Source of the DNA: JBBRYK01 sp038237665
GTDB lineage: Bacteria; Actinomycetota; Thermoleophilia; Gaiellales; Gaiellaceae
NCBI GenBank assembly: GCA_038237665.1
Contig: JBBRYK010000053.1
Span: 1 to 19,120, forward strand
Length of the DNA: 19,120 bases
Direction: 5' to 3'
Within the stretch, counting starts at the first letter, position 1. The number at the start of each line of letters is the position of its first letter. Shown here one piece after another: positions 14,118 through 19,120 of the stretch. The position numbers and the translations under genes were made by a program. Below the pieces are notes generated by a model. That model did no database searches. It saw only the letters and a list, made by a program, of their open reading frames with translations, and had not been told where the DNA came from.

Positions 14118-15470
14118 ATGGCCGCGCACGCCGTCGACCGTGTCGCGATCGTCGGGGCCGGTCCGTGCGGTCTGGCCTGCGCTCGCTCGCTCGACCAGCT
14201 CGGATTCGACGGGTGGCGCATCTTCGAGCGCGACCTCCTCGCGGGCGGGCACGCCGGCTCCGTCCGAGACCCGAACGGCTTTACATGGGACCTCGGCGGC
14301 CATGTCGTCTTCAGTCATTACGGCGAATTCGATGCGCTGCTGGAAGAGGTGTTGGGCGACGACGTCTACGAGCACGAACGCTCCTCGTTCGTCCGCCTCG
14401 GAGACGCGCGGGTTCCGTATCCGTTCCAGAACAACCTCCGCTACCTCCCCGCGGAACTCGCCCTCGAGTGCCTGGTCGGACTCGCCGAGGCTTCGGGCGG
14501 GCGAGCCGACATGGACTTTGCAACGTGGATGGAGGCGACGTTCGGCCGGGGGATTACAAGACTGTTCATGCATCCGTATAACCACAAGGTCTGGGCCGTA
14601 CCCCTCGAGCGGATGTCGGCGTCGTGGATCGCCGAGCGCGTCAGCGTCGTCGACTTTCGGCGGGCGCTGCGTTCCGTCCTGCTCGGCGAGGACGACCGGG
14701 GGTGGGGCCCGAACAACACCTTCAAGTTCCCGCGTCGGGGCGGTACAGGGGAGATCTATCGGCGGCTGGCAGCGAAGCTCGGCGACCGCGTGGTGTTCGG
14801 AAGGGAGCTGGTCACGGTCGAAGCGGACCGGCAGCGGCTGACCTTTGCCGACGGGACGTCGGAAGAGTACGACGCCCTTGTCTCGACGATGCCGATCGAC
14901 CGGCTCGTGGCCGCGATCGCCGCTTGTCCCTCGGAGATCGCCGGTGCCGCGGCCACCCTTCAGCACAACGGGGTCAGCGTCGTCGGCGTCGGCTACGAGG
15001 CGCCGCTCACGGAGGACTGGTCCTGGATGTACATCGCCGACGACGCGGCGCCCTTCTACCGGGTCACGAACTTCGCGAAATACTCGCCCGAGAACGTGCC
15101 CGAGGGCGGTCCCGCCAGGTACTCCGCGTTCCTGACCGAGACGTCGCATTCGGCGCATAGGCCGCGGCCGGACTTGCTGGAGGAACGCGTGCTCGATGGG
15201 CTGCGTGCGGTTGGGCTCGCACCGGCGGGTACCGAGGTCGCATCGCTGCACGTGCTCGAGGTCGACTACGCCTATCCGGTGCCCACATTGACACGCGATC
15301 GGGCCCTCGACCTGATCCAGCCCTGGTTGCGCGAGCGCGGAATCTACTCCCGCGGGCGCTTCGGTTCCTGGCGCTACGAGCTCGGAAACATGGATCACGC
15401 AGTCAAGATGGGAAGTGACGTGGCCCATTTGATCGTGGAGGGGAGACCCGAGGAGATCTGGCGCCTGTGA
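14118..15470 (+). CDS. FAD-dependent oxidoreductase, UDP-galactopyranose-mutase/amine-oxidase-like
   Basis: A 450-residue flavoprotein. The N-terminal dinucleotide-binding motif is VAIVGAGPCGLACARSL (GxGxxG at 13-18), followed by the ribose-binding acid in RIFERD. Next comes DLGGHVVFSHYGEFDALLEEV, then VPYPFQNNLRYLP, MHPYNHKVWAVPLERM and NNTFKFPRRGGTGEIYRRLA. Near the C terminus, IYSRGRFGSWRYELGNMDHAVKMG is the second FAD-binding region. The FQNN and YNHKVWA segments resemble the Glf-like branch that rearranges or oxidises nucleotide sugars. A protoporphyrinogen-oxidase-like role is the main alternative, but the glycan context favours a sugar substrate. Start ATG 14118. The stop overlaps the next start (GTGA at 15467-15470), so it is likely co-translated with the GT2 gene. 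Confidence 0.88.
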   Translation: MAAHAVDRVAIVGAGPCGLACARSLDQLGFDGWRIFERDLLAGGHAGSVRDPNGFTWDLGGHVVFSHYGEFDALLEEVLGDDVYEHERSSFVRLGDARVPYPFQNNLRYLPAELALECLVGLAEASGGRADMDFATWMEATFGRGITRLFMHPYNHKVWAVPLERMSASWIAERVSVVDFRRALRSVLLGEDDRGWGPNNTFKFPRRGGTGEIYRRLAAKLGDRVVFGRELVTVEADRQRLTFADGTSEEYDALVSTMPIDRLVAAIAACPSEIAGAAATLQHNGVSVVGVGYEAPLTEDWSWMYIADDAAPFYRVTNFAKYSPENVPEGGPARYSAFLTETSHSAHRPRPDLLEERVLDGLRAVGLAPAGTEVASLHVLEVDYAYPVPTLTRDRALDLIQPWLRERGIYSRGRFGSWRYELGNMDHAVKMGSDVAHLIVEGRPEEIWRL

Positions 15471-16210
15471 GTGGAAGGCTGTCGGTCGTCGTTCCCGCCT
15501 TTAACGAGGCGGCGCTTCTAGGCGGACTCGTGCTCGAGCTCGAGCGTGCGGTGGTGGAGCTCGTGGACGGATCCGAGGTGATCGTCGTCGACGACTGCTC
15601 GACCGACACCACACCCGTGGTGCTCGCGACGCTTGCCGCCGAGCGTCCCTGGCTCCGCGTCATCCGCAGCCAGCGGAACAGGGGCCACGGGCCGTCCGTT
15701 CGCGCCGGGCTCGACGCCGCCGCGGGAGACTGGATCTTCCAGCTCGACTCCGACGGCCAGTTCGTCGTCGCGGAGTTCTCCGAGCTCTGGCGGCGCCGCG
15801 AGGACGCGGATCTCGTGCTCGGGGTCCGCGTGCAGCGGCGCGATCCGCGACACCGGCTCCTTCTCTCGCAGGCGGTGAGGATCGCCGTCTGGCTCCTGAC
15901 GCGTCGGCGCATACGGGATCCCAACGTCCCGTTCCGTCTTTTCCGCCGCTCGCTTTGGGCCGAGCTCCGGCCGCTGATCCCCCGCGAGACGCTCGCGCCT
16001 TCAATCTTCGTCGTCGTCGGCGCCCTCGTCCATGGCCACCGAACGATCGAGGTGCCGGTGACGCATCGTCCGCGCCAGCACGGCACATCGTCGCTTCGTT
16101 CGCTACGGCTGGTCCGCTTCGGGCTGCGGGGCCTGGGCCAGCTGCTTCGCTTCCGCTACGAGCTCGCCCGCACGCACCGCACGGCCGCCCGCTCGACCGC
16201 TTCGGGCTGA
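15467..16210 (+). CDS. GT2 glycosyltransferase, polyprenyl-phosphate-mannose-synthase-like
   Basis: A 247-residue GT-A enzyme. It has LSVVVPAFNEAALLGGLV at the N terminus, VIVVDDCSTDTTP (DD at 42-43), NRGHGPSVRAGLDAAAGDWIFQLDSDGQF with the DxD motif D94-S-D96, and NVPFRLFRRSLW. Near the C terminus, TIEVPVTHRPRQHGTSSL is typical of DPM1-like and undecaprenyl-phosphate glycosyltransferases. It should load a sugar from a nucleotide donor onto a polyprenyl phosphate, feeding the adjoining GT-C protein. A basic C-terminal tail may help membrane contact; no strong membrane helices are seen. The GTG start overlaps the upstream stop, with AGGAGA at 15451-15456. Its own stop overlaps the next ATG (TGATG at 16208-16212). 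Confidence 0.92.
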   Translation: MSGRLSVVVPAFNEAALLGGLVLELERAVVELVDGSEVIVVDDCSTDTTPVVLATLAAERPWLRVIRSQRNRGHGPSVRAGLDAAAGDWIFQLDSDGQFVVAEFSELWRRREDADLVLGVRVQRRDPRHRLLLSQAVRIAVWLLTRRRIRDPNVPFRLFRRSLWAELRPLIPRETLAPSIFVVVGALVHGHRTIEVPVTHRPRQHGTSSLRSLRLVRFGLRGLGQLLRFRYELARTHRTAARSTASG

Positions 16211-17964
16211 TGGCGGGAGAGACTGCCGGTGGAATCGCGGCCCGCCTCCCGGCCGCGCGCCCGGCGCTTCGCGGACGCGTGGTCGCGTTCGCGCGCAGCG
16301 AGTTCGCGCCTTTCGGCCTCGTCGTCGTCGTCGCCCTCGTCCTCCGGCTCGTCGACCTGACAGCGAAGCCGTTCCACCACGACGAGAGCGAACATGCCTG
16401 GTTCGCGTGGCGCCTCGTCACGGGCCTCGGCTACCACTACGACCCGATCTTCCACGGGCCTGTCCAGTTCTACCTGATGTCGCTCTCCTACCTCATCCTG
16501 GGTGTCGGGAATTTCAGCGCTCGCCTCGCACCCGCGCTCGCCGGAACCGTCATCACCGGGCTGCCGTACCTACTGCGCCGGCGGCTCGGCCATCCGGCGG
16601 CACTCGCCGCTGCCGTGCTGCTCTGCATCAGCCCCAGCTATCTCTACTTCTCACGCTTCGCGCGCGAGGACATCTACACCGCCTGCTTGACCCTCGGACT
16701 GATCGTGACGGCGTTCGCGTTTCTCGCTCGGCCTCGCCGCTGGCACCCGTCGCTCCTCCTCGGCCTGCTCGCCGTCAGCTTCGCCACGAAGGAGACGACG
16801 TACATCACCGTCGCGATCTGGGTAGCGTTCTTCGGCACTGCGCTTGCCTGGCAGCTCCGTCGCGCGCGATCGGACGGGCGGCCGGCGCCGCTCCTCGTCA
16901 CCCTTCGGTCCGTCGGTAGGGATGCCTGGATCTGGGGCGTGGCGACCTTCCTCGCGGTCTACACACTCCTCTTCACGACCTTCTTCACGAACCCACAGGG
17001 TCTCGAGGATGGTCTCTACAAGAGCATCCACTACTGGCTCTCGCAGCAACCCGTCAACCGCGGCGGGCACCCGGGGTACTACTACCTCATCGTCCTGCCG
17101 GCCTACGAGTGGCCGATTCTCCTGCTCGGCCTCGTCGGCGCCGTCGCCGTCGCCCGCCGGCCGACGTTGCTCGGCCTCTTCCTCATCTGGGACCTCGTCG
17201 CGAGCTTCGCGCTCTACTCGGCCGCGGGTGAGCGAATGCCCTGGCTCGTCCTTCATCCCCTGCTCCCGCTCGTCCTGCTCGCAGGCGTCGGCGTCGATTT
17301 CCTCTGGCAGCGGCGGCGCGCGGTCGCGGCACGGGTCGCACTCGCGGCCGGCCTGGCCGCCGCCGCGTGGTCGGTGTGGCAGGCGTCCGTTCTCGCCTAC
17401 GGCCATCCGGCGAACCCCAAGGAGATGCTCGTCTTCACCCAGACGGCCACGGACGTGCCGCCGGTCGTGAACCGCATCGCCTCGCTTGCGCGCAGCACGA
17501 CCCGGCCGAAGATCGAGGTCGACCAGTGGGGCGGAACGGGTTGGCCGTGGGGCTGGTACCTGCGCGACGTCCCAACGGCGTATCCGGACATGAGCGCGGC
17601 CGACTACAAGCCGACCGGCGACGTGCTCGTCGTCGCCGACCCCGACCAGAAGAAGCTCGCACCGCTCCTGAAGGGCTACCGTGCCCACCGTTTCCGGCTA
17701 CGGGTCTGGTGGGTAGTCGACTACGGCGGCGGCTCGGCCGGCGACTGGCTGAATTGGTTCGTCGAGCGGCGGACGTGGGGGTCGCGCGGGCAACTCTACG
17801 AATGGATCTACGTCCGGAAGGGCATCGTAGCGAGCGGCGCCGACCGCCGCGCCGAGAGCGCGGCGCGGCCCAGAAGCGGGACGCCGATCACGATGAACGG
17901 GAGGAAGTTGAGCGCGTGGAGGACGAGCGCGAAGGACAGCGCGCGAGAGTTGTCGATGCCGTAG
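16210..17964 (+). CDS. Agl23-like flippase-associated GT-C membrane protein (TIGR03663-like)
   Basis: A 584-residue polytopic protein. After helix 1 (about 34-50) comes KPFHHDESEHAWFAWRLVTG with HHDES at 56-60, then YDPIFHGPVQFYLMSLSYLILG, SRFAREDIYTACL (R152-E153-D154) and SFATKETTYIT. This order matches the family named flippase-activity-associated protein Agl23 in archaeal glycosylation loci, a GT-C-like group also seen in some bacteria. The soluble C-terminal part includes DQWGGTGWPWGWYLRDVP and ends its family-like portion near YEWIYVRKG (about residue 537). The last roughly 48 residues lie on the antisense of the flippase-like gene and look non-native. The ATG start overlaps the GT2 stop, so the three genes from 14118 are probably one translationally coupled unit. 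Confidence 0.88.
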   Translation: MAGETAGGIAARLPAARPALRGRVVAFARSEFAPFGLVVVVALVLRLVDLTAKPFHHDESEHAWFAWRLVTGLGYHYDPIFHGPVQFYLMSLSYLILGVGNFSARLAPALAGTVITGLPYLLRRRLGHPAALAAAVLLCISPSYLYFSRFAREDIYTACLTLGLIVTAFAFLARPRRWHPSLLLGLLAVSFATKETTYITVAIWVAFFGTALAWQLRRARSDGRPAPLLVTLRSVGRDAWIWGVATFLAVYTLLFTTFFTNPQGLEDGLYKSIHYWLSQQPVNRGGHPGYYYLIVLPAYEWPILLLGLVGAVAVARRPTLLGLFLIWDLVASFALYSAAGERMPWLVLHPLLPLVLLAGVGVDFLWQRRRAVAARVALAAGLAAAAWSVWQASVLAYGHPANPKEMLVFTQTATDVPPVVNRIASLARSTTRPKIEVDQWGGTGWPWGWYLRDVPTAYPDMSAADYKPTGDVLVVADPDQKKLAPLLKGYRAHRFRLRVWWVVDYGGGSAGDWLNWFVERRTWGSRGQLYEWIYVRKGIVASGADRRAESAARPRSGTPITMNGRKLSAWRTSAKDSARELSMP

Positions 17965-18812
17965 GCCGTCACGGCGACAAGGGTTGCCCCCTCGAAGACG
18001 CCGAGCGCGGCGGGTGAGGACGGCAGGATCATCGCGAGCCCGATCGCGATCACGACGAGGAGCCCTGCGAGAGGCGAGAGCCCCAGGTGGAAGGCGACCA
18101 TGACGAGCCAGAAGCCGATCGCCAGCACGATCCACGAGAGGCACGTGAGCGCGAAAGCGACGAGCCCTGTCCCTGCCCGCAGCAGGCCGACCGCGCCCTT
18201 CAAAAAGTCGTCAGGTGCGCGTTCGGCGGAAGAAACAGGAACGAATGGGACCCGGGCGAGCGGTTTGAAGACGAAGCGCAGTGGCCGGTCGCCGTAGCGG
18301 GCGAGGAGCAAGATCAGACCTGCCAGCCCGGCCGCGAGGAGGGCGGCCAGAACGGCCGCCCCCTTCAGCCACGAGACGTGGGGCAGCCATGGAGCCGTTA
18401 CGAACAGCAGCACGAGCAACGACAGGACGTCGAACGCCCGCTCGACGAGGACCGTGGCCGCGGTCTCGGCCACGGGCACGCGCGTGAGGCGGTTGAGAGC
18501 GGCTGTCCGCGCGACCTCGCCGGCGCGTGCCGGCAGCACGTTGTTGAAGAAATAGCCGATGAAGAGCGCCCGCGCGGTGGGGCGAAACCGCGGTCGGCGC
18601 TCGGCCCTGAAGAGGGACTGCCAGCGGAGGACGCGAAGGAAGAAGGCGCCGAACATCAGCGCAAGGGCCGGCGCGAGCCAGGCGTACTCCGTGCCGCGGA
18701 GCGCGCGCCACGCCTCGCCGAGATCGACGTTCCGCAGCGCCAGATAGGCGAATAACCCGCTGACGGCGAGGCCGGCCCACGCCAAAACGCTTCGGACGGA
18801 GGGCCGTCTCAC
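17808..18812 (-). CDS. AglD/LPG-synthase-like integral membrane protein (UPF0104)
   Basis: A 334-residue membrane protein with about eight hydrophobic segments. The family signature is FIGYFFNNVLPARAGEVARTA (N90 to about R102), followed by VLVERAFDVLSLLVLL (E124-R125) and, in the second half, ILPSSPAALGVFEGATLVAVTAYG. This family covers the flippase/synthase half of lysyl-phosphatidylglycerol synthase and the AglD-type proteins that sit beside dolichol-phosphate sugar synthases. Transport across the membrane of lipid-linked sugar, or a helper role in it, is the likely function here. The GTG at 18812 has AGAGGGG at 18825-18819 with six-base spacing, a strong start. The end overlaps the convergent Agl23-like gene by 157 bp. 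The gene upstream on the same strand ends about 25 or 84 bp away, depending on frame. Confidence 0.9.
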   Translation of the reverse strand: MRRPSVRSVLAWAGLAVSGLFAYLALRNVDLGEAWRALRGTEYAWLAPALALMFGAFFLRVLRWQSLFRAERRPRFRPTARALFIGYFFNNVLPARAGEVARTAALNRLTRVPVAETAATVLVERAFDVLSLLVLLFVTAPWLPHVSWLKGAAVLAALLAAGLAGLILLLARYGDRPLRFVFKPLARVPFVPVSSAERAPDDFLKGAVGLLRAGTGLVAFALTCLSWIVLAIGFWLVMVAFHLGLSPLAGLLVVIAIGLAMILPSSPAALGVFEGATLVAVTAYGIDNSRALSFALVLHALNFLPFIVIGVPLLGRAALSARRSAPLATMPFRT

Positions 18813-18837
18813 GAGTCGCCCCTCTCGAGCGGGTCGC

Positions 18838-19120
18838 TTAGTCGATTGGGATCTGGCCGTTGCCGAGCGTGGCGTTCGTGCCCCGACTCCCGGCGATCAG
18901 CACGGAGTGGAAGAGGGGACTGGCCCGTCACCTCTCCGGGCGCCTTGGCCGGCGCTCCCGGTCGGGTTCGCTGGGGGGGTCGGCGTGTTCGTCGGTGTGC
19001 TGGTGGGCGTGTTCGTCGGCGTGTTCGTCGGCGTGTTCGTCGGCGTGTTCGTCGGCGTGTTCGTCGGCGTGTTCGTCGGCGTGTTCGTCGGCGTGTTCGT
19101 CGGCGTGTTCGTCGGCGTGC
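18838..19120 (-). pseudogene. 3' end of a Thr-Pro-rich secreted-type protein, probably frameshifted (partial)
   Basis: Read on the minus strand, the repeat encodes (Thr-Pro-Thr-Asn)n followed by TPTPPANPTGSAGQ. In that frame the protein would stop at 18897 after a poor tail. A second frame, open from 18927 to a TAA at 18840-18838, encodes PLFHSVLIAGSRGTNATLG and more; 26 of its 29 codons end in G or C, and it stops 25 bp before the flippase start. A third frame between them (APAKAPGEVTGQSP) is also coding-like. The simplest reading is one gene with one or two single-base shifts (real decay or sequence error). Thr-Pro linkers of this type are usual in secreted or surface proteins. Only the C-terminal part is in the window, so the function is unknown. 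All six frames through the repeat are open, so strand assignment rests on composition. Confidence 0.42.
18985..19120 (-). repeat. 12-bp tandem repeat array encoding Thr-Pro-Thr-Asn
   Basis: The plus-strand unit is GTGTTCGTCGGC. Units at 18985 and 18997 carry one and three changes respectively. Nine perfect units run from 19009 to 19116, and a further unit begins at 19117 with one change (GTGC). On the minus strand this reads T-P-T-N. Three of the four substitutions in the variant units are silent in that frame and the fourth gives Asn to Ser. The perfect identity of nine copies indicates recent expansion or homogenisation. The array runs off the window edge. Confidence 0.92.

Noticed and set aside
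11813..14221. 802-codon minus-strand open frame in a second frame over YYY protein 2
   Set aside because: Arg/Pro/Ala-rich out-of-frame shadow. The 720-residue frame has all family motifs.
18907..19120. Plus-strand reading of the 12-bp array as (Val-Phe-Val-Gly)n
   Set aside because: It is open and equally tolerant of the variant units, so it cannot be excluded. But a Thr-Pro-Thr-Asn linker is a known natural pattern, and the minus strand has a coding-like continuation up to the flippase gene.
18985..19120. CRISPR-like array
   Set aside because: The 12-bp units are directly adjacent with no spacers, so this is a coding tandem repeat.
1..19120. tRNA, rRNA, insertion sequence, phage or integrase features
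   Set aside because: No cloverleaf, conserved rRNA segment, transposase motif or terminal inverted repeats were noticed on either strand.

Overview
This is a GC-rich bacterial segment (by eye roughly two thirds G+C or more, with codon third positions almost always G or C). Gene content points to an actinobacterial lineage of the Thermoleophilia/Gaiellales kind, or possibly Chloroflexota. The pointers are two 'YYY' membrane proteins (DUF2298, TIGR03662-like), an Agl23-like GT-C protein (TIGR03663-like) and a Thr-Pro-Thr-Asn linker array. The taxon is an inference; no rRNA or tRNA gene was seen. || Left flank (1-2249): the probable tail of an upstream gene, a compact acyl/aryl-AMP ligase (110-1570), a 50-residue acidic protein on the minus strand, and a 91-residue coiled-coil protein carrying eleven consecutive glutamates. 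|| Core (2250-18812): a dense block of eleven genes, almost all of envelope-glycan type. In order these are a GT39-like GT-C membrane protein (+), an FkbM methyltransferase (+), a dolichyl-phosphate-glucose-synthase-like GT2 (-), YYY protein 1 (+), a second GT39-like GT-C protein (-), a GT4 glycosyltransferase (+), a SAM methyltransferase (+), YYY protein 2 (-), a UDP-galactopyranose-mutase-like FAD protein (+), a polyprenyl-phosphate-mannose-synthase-like GT2 (+), an Agl23-like GT-C protein (+) and an AglD/LPG-synthase-like membrane protein (-). (Counting both methyltransferases this is twelve coding sequences.) || Right edge (18838-19120): a minus-strand gene fragment dominated by a 12-bp tandem repeat, nine perfect copies plus variants, best read as Thr-Pro-Thr-Asn. 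It seems to change reading frame before its end. || Working model (inference): the two GT2 enzymes charge a polyprenyl-phosphate carrier with sugar. A flippase-like protein and the Agl23-like protein serve the membrane-crossing step. The five GT-C type membrane proteins use lipid-linked sugar on the outer face to build or transfer a glycan, while the GT4, FAD and methyltransferase proteins make or decorate the sugar. No STT3/PglB/AglB-type oligosaccharyltransferase is visible, so the acceptor is unknown. || The layout is unusual. Strands alternate, all four convergent pairs in the core overlap at their 3' ends (28, 37, 41 and 157 bp), and the divergent pairs have very short or overlapping 5' regions.
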